A stretch of 15,838 nt of DNA from JAAYAY01 sp964429355 (GTDB lineage: Bacteria; Planctomycetota; Planctomycetia; Pirellulales; Thermoguttaceae), in NCBI GenBank assembly GCA_964429355.1, contig CAYSCH010000224.1, positions 1-15,838 on the forward strand, written 5' to 3'. Position numbers and translations under genes: made by a program. The notes beneath the pieces are model-generated. The model had not been told where the DNA came from and did not search any database. It worked only from the letters and a program-made list of their open reading frames with translations. Numbering within the stretch: position 1 is the first letter of the stretch; every line of letters begins with the position of its first letter. Of the stretch, positions 1-7,036 are shown piece by piece.

Positions 1-1
1 G

Positions 2-574
2 TTGGAATCGCGGACGCTCCTGTCCGCGGTTTCGCCAGTTCCCTTGGGCCCAGAAAGGGGCTTTGTTCCGGATCCGTGGCAACCGCCGCCCCTGGATCAC
101 CAGCCATCGGCCGAGCACGCGCCGGCCGTGCCCGCGGCTGACCAGCCATCGGCCTGGCCGGCCGACAATGCCGACCAACCGTCGTTTCCAGGCCCTTCTC
201 CGGGCCCCACGGGGGAGAGATCGCCTTTCCTTGGGCCTGCCAGCGGTCACTCCGCCGGATTAGGTGATTCCGTTTTCACCCCACCGACCGGGCCTTCGTC
301 GCTGGTCAATAACAGGGCCGGCCAGTTTCCTGACAGCACCGGCTCGACCACAGAGGCCCCTTCGCCCGGATCCGCGGAGATCCTTGCCCCCCTTTCATTC
401 GCCCTCTTCCGTGGACTCGGATCGCTGGCGGCGTATGACCAGGTTGGCGAGGATCGTGCAGTCCCGGCGGACGAGTTGGATGGCGCCACCCGCGCCCTGG
501 CGGGGCCTGTTCTGGCGGGATGGGGCAGGATTCGAAACTGGTGTACGCCGGTATGGGGTGGGAGACACCACTAG
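2..574 (+). CDS. Proline-rich low-complexity protein, partial at left edge
   Basis: I do not recognise this protein. The frame is already open at the first bases, so the true start probably lies upstream; the TTG at 2 is not a convincing start. About 190 codons are visible. They are rich in Pro, Gly, Ser and Ala, and the motif DQPS or a close variant recurs around residues 33-60. A weakly hydrophobic stretch (FALFRGLGSLAAYDQ) lies near residues 133-147. No conserved domain or clear membrane segment is visible. The last residues (about 175-190) look unlike the rest, and the frame ends inside the next gene, which overlaps by 55 bases in another frame. That frame is free of stops from 439 onward. 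The two may therefore be one gene split by a real or sequencing frameshift between about 439 and 574. Confidence 0.45.
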   Translation: MESRTLLSAVSPVPLGPERGFVPDPWQPPPLDHQPSAEHAPAVPAADQPSAWPADNADQPSFPGPSPGPTGERSPFLGPASGHSAGLGDSVFTPPTGPSSLVNNRAGQFPDSTGSTTEAPSPGSAEILAPLSFALFRGLGSLAAYDQVGEDRAVPADELDGATRALAGPVLAGWGRIRNWCTPVWGGRHH

Positions 575-1713
575 CCCCTTCCGTCACGGGTAACCTCGAT
601 GATCTCGCCCCCCGGAGATCATCTCCGCCCGAGGCGAGAATGTTCGCCATGCTGAACGACTCGTACGATGACATGCCCGGGCCTCATCCCTGGCAGCAGG
701 TGGGCGCGCCGCCTGATGGTGAATTCAGAACGGCGCGATACGAGCCCCCGCCGGTCCTGATGCACCAGTCGGTTGGCGATGACGGCGGCCTTATCAATCT
801 GGTAACCTACAGCCTTCTCGGCTTGATGGACTCCTCGTCCACCTGTTCCACCTGGACGGGCGCTGCCCGTCATCCGCAAACGGTCGCAACGGATGCGTCG
901 GATCTGGCAGCCCATGCTATCTTCAAAGGTATCGCCTCCCATTCGGAGCTGACAGACGGGATCGACGCATCTGCTGCTGCCGACGAGTGGCCGGAAGGCG
1001 GCCTGATCGACTTGGGCCAGATTTCGCCTGCATTCTCCGACGAAGAGTCGGGACCGCTTCCGAGTTGGCTGCGTTCTCCCCTGTCGCAGTCAGTCGACGA
1101 GGATATTGTCGATCTCCTGTGGGGACGTGCCGATAGTCTGGTGGCGGAACCAGGAGAGGCCGAAGGCACCGAACAAAACGAACGACCGTCCGAAGAGGCT
1201 TCCCCAGACGATGAGAACTCGGAGAATTCCGAGGCGAATTCCAGCGTCGCGTCCGACTCCTCCGAAGGCGGCATGATCGAACTGGCGGCAGTTTCGTCCA
1301 CGGCGAATGTTTGCTGGATGACGGACGATACGTCGGGACCGGTCGCGAAGGCCGTGCCCAACAGTGCCGAGAACATCCGGGTCGACCGAAGTCTGGGGCT
1401 TTACCGGGCCTTCGAATTGGCGACCTCGCTTTCTGAGCCTGCAGCGGCGTCGGAGTCGGCATGGAATGGACAAGATGCCGCCAGCGCAGAGTCGGGATCG
1501 AACCTGACATCGGCTACCGCCGACACACCGGCAGCAGAGACCTCCGCGGCAGCTCAAGCCGCCCCTTCCGATCAGCATCATGCCGCCGCGGCCCCCGTAA
1601 TCCTGATTGTCTCGCTGGCATCCAGTATTGCGGGAACAATCAAGCAGCGGCAGCAACTCGCCGAAAACACAGACGGGGCTCCCCAGAAGTCCGAATCGCG
1701 GTTAGAAACCTGA
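520..1713 (+). CDS. Acidic low-complexity protein with GG(L/M)I-L repeats and C-terminal hydrophobic segment
   Basis: Unrecognised protein of up to 397 residues. It is acidic and Ser/Ala/Glu-rich, so probably largely disordered. A short motif occurs three times: DGGLINL (88-94), EGGLIDL (159-165) and EGGMIEL (249-255). Further on, a SLGLYRAFELA stretch (291-301) precedes an Ala/Ser-rich linker. A hydrophobic segment at about 355-374 (PVILIVSLASSIAGTI) is followed by a basic turn (KQRQQ), which could be a C-terminal membrane anchor. There is no N-terminal signal peptide. The ATG at 520 has no Shine-Dalgarno sequence. The ATG at 640 (residue 41), preceded by GAGGCGAGA, is an alternative, as is read-through from the upstream frame by frameshift. 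It ends 182 bases before the first cpaF. Its motifs suggest a structural or surface protein, but no function can be assigned. Confidence 0.65.
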   Translation: MGQDSKLVYAGMGWETPLAPSVTGNLDDLAPRRSSPPEARMFAMLNDSYDDMPGPHPWQQVGAPPDGEFRTARYEPPPVLMHQSVGDDGGLINLVTYSLLGLMDSSSTCSTWTGAARHPQTVATDASDLAAHAIFKGIASHSELTDGIDASAAADEWPEGGLIDLGQISPAFSDEESGPLPSWLRSPLSQSVDEDIVDLLWGRADSLVAEPGEAEGTEQNERPSEEASPDDENSENSEANSSVASDSSEGGMIELAAVSSTANVCWMTDDTSGPVAKAVPNSAENIRVDRSLGLYRAFELATSLSEPAAASESAWNGQDAASAESGSNLTSATADTPAAETSAAAQAAPSDQHHAAAAPVILIVSLASSIAGTIKQRQQLAENTDGAPQKSESRLET

Positions 1714-1895
1714 GAAATGCTGGCGCAACGTCAACCCAGGGAATCTCTTACGACAATCTCTTATGCACGCGACTATCCCGGCATGGCGAGAGAGCCCGGG
1801 GGGGCAGGGTTGGAGCGTTTCCATACCTGCCGGAGGAATCAGTTGACACATTGCGCCAGGAGGACAACCTCGCTCTGCCTTGACCCACCACTGGG

Positions 1896-3098
1896 TTGGT
1901 GAGTAACCTAACGGTTGTGGGTGGTGACTTATCGAACCGACATGGCGTAACGGCGTTTCGGGGTCAACCGGACGGAATCGATGCCGTGGCACATCAGGCA
2001 GTCTTCGAAGCGAGCACGAAGTATTTTCTCCAGCCGATCGAGTCGTTTCTCCGCGACGATTCCGTGACGGAAATCATGGCCAACGGCCATGCCAGCGTGT
2101 ATATCGAGAGAAACGGTCGGTTGGAGAAGACAACGGCCTGTTTCGAAAGCGAAGATGCGCTGGCTTCCGCCGTCAACAATATTGCCCAGTGGGTGGGGCG
2201 ACGCATCGACCAGAACCATCCGGTGCTCGACGCGCGGTTGCCCGACGGGTCACGGGTCCATGCGATCATTCCGCCGCAGGCGCGCACGGGAACCTATCTG
2301 ACGATCCGGAAGTTTGCCCGTCGCGCAATGACGCTTGACGATTTCGTGCGGCTTCGGAGCCTCTCGCCCGCCGGCCAGGAATTCCTCGAGATCTGCGTCC
2401 GGTTGCGAAAGAACATCATCATTTCGGGCGGCACGGGAACGGGGAAGACATCCCTTCTGGCGGCTCTTTCCCGGGCGATTCCCGAGGACGAACGGATCGT
2501 CGTCATTGAAGACACATCGGAATTGCGGCTGAACCAGGAGCATTGTCTTTATCTGGAGTCGCGGCACGACGATTCGGCCGGGGGGAAATGCCTCGACGTG
2601 CGCCAGTTGTTCATCAACTCCTTGCGGATGCGGCCCGATCGGATCATCGTGGGGGAGGTGCGTTCCGGAGAAGCGCTCGACCTGATCCAGTCGATGCTGA
2701 GTGGACACGCCGGCAGCCTTTCGACGGTCCATGCCAGTTCGGCTCGCGATGCCCTGATTCGCCTTGAAACCCTGTCGCTGATGTCCGACGTCGAGTTGCC
2801 CGTTTACGTTGCCCGCGCCCAGGTGGCTGCGGCGATCAACCTGGTGGTGGCCATCTCGCGTTTTGCCGAGGACGGGTCACGGCGGGTGACCGGCATATCG
2901 GAAGTTGCCGGGCTCGACGACAAGAACCAATACGTCACGCGTGAACTATTTGCCCTGAAGTACCTGGGGCGAGATTCCGCCGACCGTCTGATCACCGACC
3001 TGGAGCCGACCGGCAACCAGCCATCGTTTCGGTCCGAGCCGCTGGAACGAGGGCTGGCAGGCATGGTCGATCGAACGGCCGTGCTGTGGGCGAACTGA
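1896..3098 (+). CDS. cpaF: CpaF/TadA-type secretion ATPase, short form (copy 1)
   Basis: Cytoplasmic hexameric ATPase of the type II/IV secretion family (T2SSE/VirB11-like), predicted to power Flp pilus assembly. It has about 400 residues. The conserved core begins near residue 37 (VFEASTKYFL, then SVTEIM at 56-61). A family signature VGRRID...DARLPDGSR lies at 100-120. Walker A is GGTGTGKT (178-185), the acidic Asp box is VVIEDTSEL (202-210), Walker B is RIIVGE with Glu254, and the His box is GHAGSLSTVH (270-279). All catalytic residues are present. It lacks the helical N-terminal domain normally found in CpaF and the FHA domain of the second copy in this window. The start is uncertain: TTG 1896, GTG 1899, GTG 1917 and GTG 1986 are all in frame and none has a good Shine-Dalgarno site. 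A small hairpin (ACCCA-CCAC-TGGGT, 1883-1896) abuts the first start. Confidence 0.93.
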   Translation: MVSNLTVVGGDLSNRHGVTAFRGQPDGIDAVAHQAVFEASTKYFLQPIESFLRDDSVTEIMANGHASVYIERNGRLEKTTACFESEDALASAVNNIAQWVGRRIDQNHPVLDARLPDGSRVHAIIPPQARTGTYLTIRKFARRAMTLDDFVRLRSLSPAGQEFLEICVRLRKNIIISGGTGTGKTSLLAALSRAIPEDERIVVIEDTSELRLNQEHCLYLESRHDDSAGGKCLDVRQLFINSLRMRPDRIIVGEVRSGEALDLIQSMLSGHAGSLSTVHASSARDALIRLETLSLMSDVELPVYVARAQVAAAINLVVAISRFAEDGSRRVTGISEVAGLDDKNQYVTRELFALKYLGRDSADRLITDLEPTGNQPSFRSEPLERGLAGMVDRTAVLWAN

Positions 3099-3111
3099 AG
3101 GAAGTGGAGAG

Positions 3112-3186
3112 ATGAATCACCTTTTGACCGGGGAACCTTCAATCTGGCTGCGAGGCGAAAACTGGCTATCATGGGTGACGAGGTGA
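3112..3186 (+). CDS. Possible 24-residue leader peptide upstream of first pilin
   Basis: A very short frame in the 92-base gap between cpaF copy 1 and the first pilin. Its ATG is preceded by AAGGAAG at 3098-3104, giving seven bases of spacing. The predicted peptide begins MNHLLTGEPS and contains three Trp residues (12, 18, 21) among 24. Its stop codon lies four bases before the pilin ATG and overlaps the pilin Shine-Dalgarno sequence. Translating this frame could therefore couple to, or interfere with, pilin initiation. There is no sequence family to compare it with. It could equally be a chance frame. Confidence 0.25.
   Translation: MNHLLTGEPSIWLRGENWLSWVTR
3180..3186 (+). promoter_or_regulatory. 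Shine-Dalgarno site of first pilin gene
   Basis: GAGGTGA ends four bases before the ATG at 3191, with the GAGG core seven bases away. It fixes the pilin start at 3191 rather than the in-frame ATG at 3203. It is one of the few strong ribosome sites in this locus, which fits high pilin output. Confidence 0.7.
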
Positions 3187-3190
3187 CCTG

Positions 3191-3394
3191 ATGGACCGTG
3201 GCATGAGGGAGAGGCGGCGATGCCTGGCCGGCAGGCGGAATGCTTTGCGGCGGTCCGGACAGGCGAGTGTGGATTACGTTCTCCTTCTCGGCATCCTTTT
3301 GCCGATGATCGTGTTCCTGATGAGGGTCGGCCCCCGGATTATTCGATTGGCGTACGAGATGACCTGCGTGCTGATCGCCTGGCCATTCATGTAG
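3191..3394 (+). CDS. Flp-like type IVb prepilin with Asp at +5
   Basis: Small secreted prepilin-like protein of 67 residues. A basic cytoplasmic leader (residues 1-23, Arg-rich) is followed by a predicted prepilin peptidase site, SG|QASVDYVLLLG, with cleavage after Gly23. It then has one long hydrophobic helix (about 29-45) and a short tail with a second hydrophobic stretch (LAYEMTCVLIAWPFM). The Tyr at mature +6 matches Flp pilins. The usual Glu at +5 is Asp here, and +5 is the residue that guides assembly and N-terminal pairing. The gene lies 21 bases before a second prepilin and a few hundred bases before the predicted processing peptidase. It is either a minor pilin or one of two major pilins. 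The pilin-like character is clear; which role it plays is inference. Confidence 0.78.
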   Translation: MDRGMRERRRCLAGRRNALRRSGQASVDYVLLLGILLPMIVFLMRVGPRIIRLAYEMTCVLIAWPFM

Positions 3395-3401
3395 CCGATA
3401 T

Positions 3402-3408
3402 GGAGGAG
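3402..3408 (+). promoter_or_regulatory. Shine-Dalgarno site of second pilin gene
   Basis: GGAGGAG, seven bases before the ATG at 3416. It is close to the ideal anti-16S complement and is stronger than the sites of most genes downstream. It supports both the start and high expression. Confidence 0.7.
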
Positions 3409-3415
3409 TATTGCG

Positions 3416-3628
3416 ATGAAATCAAGTCTTGGAGATCTCCTTGTCAGGATCCATAGGGATGAAGAGGGAGGTCCCAGCATCGAAACCGTCCTGATCCTCG
3501 GAGCGATCGCTCTGCCCATCCTGATCTTCCTCATCAAATTCGGCTGGCCCCGCATCAAGGAGTATTTCGAAAAGGGCCTGGACGATCTGGAGTCTGGGAC
3601 CGAAACCGAGCAGGCCGAGAACATTTGA
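3416..3628 (+). CDS. flp: Flp-type prepilin, probable major pilin
   Basis: 70-residue type IVb prepilin, the building block of the Tad/Flp fibre. A charged leader (1-18, ending HRDEEG) is followed by the cleavage region EG|GPSIETVLILG. Cleavage after Gly18 places Glu23 at +5, the conserved position. The hydrophobic helix is at about 25-43, followed by an amphipathic, acidic tail (KEYFEKGLDDLESGTE). Thr replaces the usual Tyr at +6. It resembles the first pilin in layout (LPxxIFLxxxGxPRI in both), suggesting an old tandem duplication. It has a strong ribosome site 21 bases after the previous stop. Being the better match to the Flp consensus, it is the likelier major pilin. Confidence 0.82.
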   Translation: MKSSLGDLLVRIHRDEEGGPSIETVLILGAIALPILIFLIKFGWPRIKEYFEKGLDDLESGTETEQAENI

Positions 3629-3698
3629 CCGGGTGGCCGTGCGAACGAGTAAGGGCTTTTCGGTCCAGATATCGTCCGGCAATCCGGGATGAGAGGCT

Positions 3699-3777
3699 GT
3701 AAGAGCCGCTAACAAAACCACCGGCTGTGCACATCCATGCCCGTGGGAAACTCATACGTTTTGTGAGGGCTTCTAAG
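3699..3777. repeat. Long imperfect inverted repeat (hairpin) between flp and cpaA
   Basis: AGAGCCGCTAACAAAAC (3702-3718) pairs with GTTTTGTGAGGGCTTCT (3758-3774) with one mismatch and two single-base bulges. Inside it, CCACCGGC (3718-3725) pairs with GCCCGTGG (3739-3746) at seven of eight positions, around a loop that contains the palindrome TGTGCACA (3726-3733). It sits in the 190-base gap after the pilins. No T-run follows, so it is not a classic intrinsic terminator. It could be an mRNA-stabilising or attenuating hairpin, or a remnant of a small mobile element. Confidence 0.55.
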
Positions 3778-3795
3778 AAAGCGAGGGAGCGTCCG

Positions 3796-3825
3796 ATGGG
3801 CATTTTGGCGCGGGGGACATGCTGA
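3796..3825 (+). CDS. Possible nine-codon coupling ORF overlapping cpaA start
   Basis: MGILARGTC with stop. Its ATG lies six bases after GAGGGAG (3783-3789), and its stop overlaps the cpaA start at 3819. CpaA itself has only a weak GGGGA just before its ATG and has no upstream in-frame start after the TAA at 3774. Ribosomes loaded at this mini-frame could re-initiate on cpaA. This is a weak proposal that rests only on the site and the overlap. Confidence 0.15.
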   Translation: MGILARGTC

Positions 3826-4388
3826 CCACCATCCTGTTGCTTGCGTTCCTGGGCGTTGCTGCGGCGACGGACGTAACGCGGCAGAAGATATACAACTGGA
3901 CAATCTACCCGGGGATTCTCGCGGCGATCTCGCTCAACACGGTCGTCACTGCCATGGCAGCCGGTGAGGGCATGGAAATCCCTGCGGCGGATCTGCTAGG
4001 AACCGTGGGCCTGGTGCCGAGCGTGCTGGGTTTTTTGACTTGTGGCTTCGTGATGCTTGTGTGCTATGTGTTTCTTCGTGTTGGAGGAGGCGACGTCAAG
4101 ATGATCGCCATGATCGGCGCGTACCTGGGGCCCGAACGCGGCGTCGAAGCGATGCTGTGGACCTTCGTGCTCGGGGCGTGCCTGGGATTGATCGTCCTCG
4201 TCTGGCGACTGGGTGGCGTCGCACTGGTTCGTGCCTTGGGAAGGCAGCTGTTGTGGGTCGTGCGAGTTGGAGTCCGGGGGCCGTTGAGCAAGGAGGAGCG
4301 GGCAGCGCTCGAGCCTCCACTTTTCCTGGCCCCGTGTGCCTTGGCTGCGACGGCCATCGTGCAGAGCGGTTTCTTTTCCGCCGTCTGA
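3819..4388 (+). CDS. cpaA: Prepilin peptidase CpaA/TadV (A24 family)
   Basis: Integral membrane aspartic peptidase that removes the leader from Flp prepilins and TadE-like pseudopilins at the cytoplasmic membrane face. It has 189 residues, the size of the short CpaA/TadV type without the N-methylase domain of PilD. The two catalytic aspartates are Asp18 (ATDVTRQKIYNW) and Asp92 in the GxGD-type motif GGGDVKM (89-95). About five hydrophobic segments are visible: 2-16, 27-47, 68-87, 113-130 and a C-terminal one at 168-185. A basic loop (LVRALGRQLLWVVRVGVRG) precedes the last segment. The start at 3819 is the only available one. It follows the pilins directly, so its substrates lie next door. 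Confidence 0.9.
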   Translation: MLTTILLLAFLGVAAATDVTRQKIYNWTIYPGILAAISLNTVVTAMAAGEGMEIPAADLLGTVGLVPSVLGFLTCGFVMLVCYVFLRVGGGDVKMIAMIGAYLGPERGVEAMLWTFVLGACLGLIVLVWRLGGVALVRALGRQLLWVVRVGVRGPLSKEERAALEPPLFLAPCALAATAIVQSGFFSAV

Positions 4389-4437
4389 AGATCGTTGCGT
4401 AGTTATCGTGCGGTTGCCGCGTATCGGAATCGAGCGT

Positions 4438-5436
4438 ATGTACCGCCAGATTATTGCCGACTGCCTCCCGTGGGCCGCGCTGCTGATCGCCTCGGTGGTG
4501 ATCTTGCGGCTCCTGGTTCGCGCCGACGCCGGACGCCTCGATCTCGGGCGTCTGCTGCGATTGAACTCCGATCAGGGCGGGAGCGCGCAGAGCCTGAGTT
4601 TCGTTCTCACGTTGCCCCTGTTCATCATGGTGATGATGTTCATCGTACAGGTGAGTCAATTGATGATCGCCACGGTCGTGGTTCACTACGCGGCATTCGC
4701 GGCGGCACGCAACGCAATCGTCTGGATTCCCGCCCGGGTCGAGGAGAACGAAGAACACGAGAATTGCATCAGCAGTTATTGGCCCGATTCCGAGGAGCCC
4801 GCTCAGCAGTTTCCCCAGCTTTCTCCCGAGTCGGAAGACTACGGCCCCTCGGGCGGCGGCGTCACCTACCGGGTTTACGAAAGCGGCCCCAAGTTCGACC
4901 TGATCCATACCGCCGCGGCATTGGCTTGCCTGCCGATCTGTCCCTCGCGCGATACGGGCAGCCGGATGCCATCCGATAAGGGCCCCTGGGCCGACTCGCT
5001 TGTCAATGCCTACCACGCCCTGGTCCCTGACTCTCGCCAGAACGCCCGTACCGCCACCCGCTTGCGCAACAAGCTGGCCTACGCCCTGGAGAACACCGAG
5101 ATCGAGATTCGCTTCTACCATCCGAACCTGGAGCCGCCGCTGACCGCCTATCCCGATTTGACCGATGGGCGAATGGAGGATCTTGTCGAATTCCGGTCCA
5201 ACGAGATTGGCTGGCAGGATCCGATTGAGGTGACCGTAAAGCACCGCCTGGCGTTGCTCCCCGGCCCCGGGCGATTGTTGGCGAGACGAACGGGCGGCTC
5301 GCGCAACACCCAGGACTCGGTGAGCAACAAGATCCGAGAGGCGGGGAACACCTATACGTATCCGCTGACCGCATCCACAGTCCTCGGCAACGAAGGCGAG
5401 AAATCGGTTCTCTCCTATGTCCAGCAAATCCCCTGA
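4438..5436 (+). CDS. TadE-like minor pilin/pseudopilin, long form (A)
   Basis: About 332 residues from the ATG at 4438. This start was chosen because an upstream in-frame ATG at 4336 would overlap cpaA and has no better ribosome site. A first membrane segment is at about 10-28. A second TadE-like hydrophobic helix follows at about 52-82 (SLSFVLTLPLFIMVMMFIVQVSQ), with the trailing VVHYAAFAAARNA typical of TadE proteins. The Gly-Gly before it could be a prepilin peptidase site, but the usual Glu at +5 is absent. The remainder is a soluble, presumably periplasmic, domain with a few Cys residues (for example CLPICPSRDTGS). In Tad systems TadE-type proteins are minor subunits needed for fibre assembly. 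It lies 49 bases after cpaA and overlaps the next gene by 20 bases. Confidence 0.78.
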   Translation: MYRQIIADCLPWAALLIASVVILRLLVRADAGRLDLGRLLRLNSDQGGSAQSLSFVLTLPLFIMVMMFIVQVSQLMIATVVVHYAAFAAARNAIVWIPARVEENEEHENCISSYWPDSEEPAQQFPQLSPESEDYGPSGGGVTYRVYESGPKFDLIHTAAALACLPICPSRDTGSRMPSDKGPWADSLVNAYHALVPDSRQNARTATRLRNKLAYALENTEIEIRFYHPNLEPPLTAYPDLTDGRMEDLVEFRSNEIGWQDPIEVTVKHRLALLPGPGRLLARRTGGSRNTQDSVSNKIREAGNTYTYPLTASTVLGNEGEKSVLSYVQQIP

Positions 5437-7036
5437 CCAACCTGGCGCATCCGCCACTGCCCCGGCGCGGGCTGGTAGATCATTCCAACGGCTCCCACGC
5501 CGGATCCAACGGGCATCTGGCATGGCCTCCGACGAGGACGGGGCGATCAGCCTTCTCACGGTCTTTGCGGTCCTCATGCTGACGATGCTGCTGGGCATGG
5601 TCATGAACGTCGGACGGCACGTCGACAGCAAGATCCGTATGCAGAATGCCGCCGACGCCAGTGCCGGCACAGGCAGCGTGGTCCTCGCCCGGGGCATGAA
5701 TGCTTTGGCATTCACCAATCATCTGCTCTCGGACGTGTTTGCCCTGACGGCTTTCCTGCGGGAGGCCCGCGACCGCAATTCGGAGGCTGCGATGCCGGCC
5801 ATTCTCGAGGCCTGGGACCGTGCTGGAGCGACGCTCCAGCAGTCCCGGTTTCCCAAATTCGAACGGCTGGGGGCGGCCATCGAACGTCACGGGGTGCTCG
5901 AACGCCGCCTCGTGGAAACCTACGGCGAATGGTCGGCCGCGGCCAGCGAATTGATCCTGCCCATGCTTGAGGAGATTCTCAAGCAGGAGATGATCCCGGA
6001 GTTCCAGCGGGCTGTGGTCGCGGTCTATCCCGACATTGCCCAGGCCGCCGCCAACGAGGCGGCGTTGAGGAACAGTCTGCCGGGCCGGGATCAGGCTTCG
6101 ATGTCGGCAATCCTGCTGCGGACCTCCGGGCAGCCCGTCAATGCGGCCGATCCGGGCGATCCAACCCTGCCGGTTGTCGATCCGCTGGCAGCCGCCCTCC
6201 AGGGCAATGCTCAATACGCGGAGAAGGCGCGAACGCAACGAGACGAACTGGCGTTTCGTTACCTGGAGGACTGGAACCGCGATTCGCTTGTGTTTTTTGA
6301 CCATGAGGCCAGCCAGTTTGCGACTCTTTGGCGCAGCCTGACATGCGGATACCTGCACCAGTTGCTCGACGAGGAGTTTCCGGATCGCAATCTGCCCCAC
6401 ATGATCCGAACCGAACTCAAAGACGTCCGGGATGCGAACGCACATCTCGACGAGGAGTTCACCTTCGTGGCCGTCGTCTCGCGGCGTCACATTTCGGAGA
6501 TTTCGCCGGGCCTGTTTCACAATCCCCTGGGCCGCGCGCAAGTGACGTATGCGGCCGCCCGGGTGTTTGTTCCTCGCCGGCGTTTGATCTGGACCCCCTT
6601 GGGCAGCGAATCCCCGGACCACGACGTTCAGGTGGGCGGCGTGCCCGGCGACTACAGCAATGCGGGGTTTGACGAGCAGGGCAACAACGAAGATGCATCG
6701 GACGAACATCGTTGGAGAGTGCGGCGGCAGCATGTGCCGACCCACTGGGACCTGCTGAACCAGTCCTGGACAGCCCAACTGGTGCCGGCGACCCAGGAAC
6801 TGGTATCCGCCGTCGTGCAGACCGGCATGGGCCCATCACTTCTCCCGTCGCCGGAGGAACCGGATCCGCCTCCTTACGAGCCGGCCGGTGGAGAGTACTC
6901 TTCGCGGGCGACCTGCCGCGACGAGACGAGAGACAACTCAGGTACGATTCTGCCCGTTGCGCCGTTTCAAGGCCAGGACATCGACCCTTCGAACCCATTG
7001 GACCGCGATGATGTGCGCCGACTCAGCACTCACTGA
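5417..7036 (+). CDS. TadG-like pilus assembly protein
   Basis: 539 residues. A Ser/Ala/Arg-rich cytoplasmic leader (1-40) is followed by the signature of the TadG N-terminal 'Tad' domain: DGAISLLTVFAVLMLTMLLGM (41-61), one membrane helix, then MNVGRHVDSKIRMQNAADASAGTGSVVLARGMNALAF. The conserved Q-N-A-A-D-A-(A/S) segment sits at 76-82. The rest is soluble and presumably outside the inner membrane, and it is helical and acidic to about residue 340. A beta-rich part and a Pro-rich region (PSPEEPDPPPYEP) follow. I see no von Willebrand domain or MIDAS motif, unlike some TadG proteins. The ATG at 5417 overlaps the upstream gene by 20 bases. The ATG at 5522 is an alternative start very close to the helix. 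Confidence 0.78.
   Translation: MSSKSPDQPGASATAPARAGRSFQRLPRRIQRASGMASDEDGAISLLTVFAVLMLTMLLGMVMNVGRHVDSKIRMQNAADASAGTGSVVLARGMNALAFTNHLLSDVFALTAFLREARDRNSEAAMPAILEAWDRAGATLQQSRFPKFERLGAAIERHGVLERRLVETYGEWSAAASELILPMLEEILKQEMIPEFQRAVVAVYPDIAQAAANEAALRNSLPGRDQASMSAILLRTSGQPVNAADPGDPTLPVVDPLAAALQGNAQYAEKARTQRDELAFRYLEDWNRDSLVFFDHEASQFATLWRSLTCGYLHQLLDEEFPDRNLPHMIRTELKDVRDANAHLDEEFTFVAVVSRRHISEISPGLFHNPLGRAQVTYAAARVFVPRRRLIWTPLGSESPDHDVQVGGVPGDYSNAGFDEQGNNEDASDEHRWRVRRQHVPTHWDLLNQSWTAQLVPATQELVSAVVQTGMGPSLLPSPEEPDPPPYEPAGGEYSSRATCRDETRDNSGTILPVAPFQGQDIDPSNPLDRDDVRRLSTH

Noticed and set aside
1843..1871. Perfect TTGACA as a -35 promoter box ahead of cpaF
   Set aside because: No acceptable -10 hexamer lies 16-18 bases downstream, so a promoter cannot be supported.
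1883..1896. ACCCA-CCAC-TGGGT hairpin as a terminator or regulator
   Set aside because: The stem is only five pairs with no T-run; too small to claim.
1717..1902. Plus-strand frame of 61 codons filling the gap before the first cpaF
   Set aside because: It overlaps the cpaF start neatly and holds a possible TTG at 1843 with GGAGGA before it, but the product has a random-looking Arg/Thr/Cys composition and no recognisable feature. The 182-base gap is best left without a gene call.
3629..3818. Intrinsic terminator after the pilins
   Set aside because: The inverted repeat is long but interrupted and lacks a T-run; recorded as a hairpin instead.
4096..5718. Open frame of 540 codons on the minus strand
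   Set aside because: It lies fully opposite cpaA and the first TadE-like gene, has no domain, and its sequence looks like the reverse image of GC-rich codons.
5480..6778. Minus-strand frame of 432 codons
   Set aside because: Antisense to the TadG-like gene, with no motifs; typical of GC-rich coding DNA.
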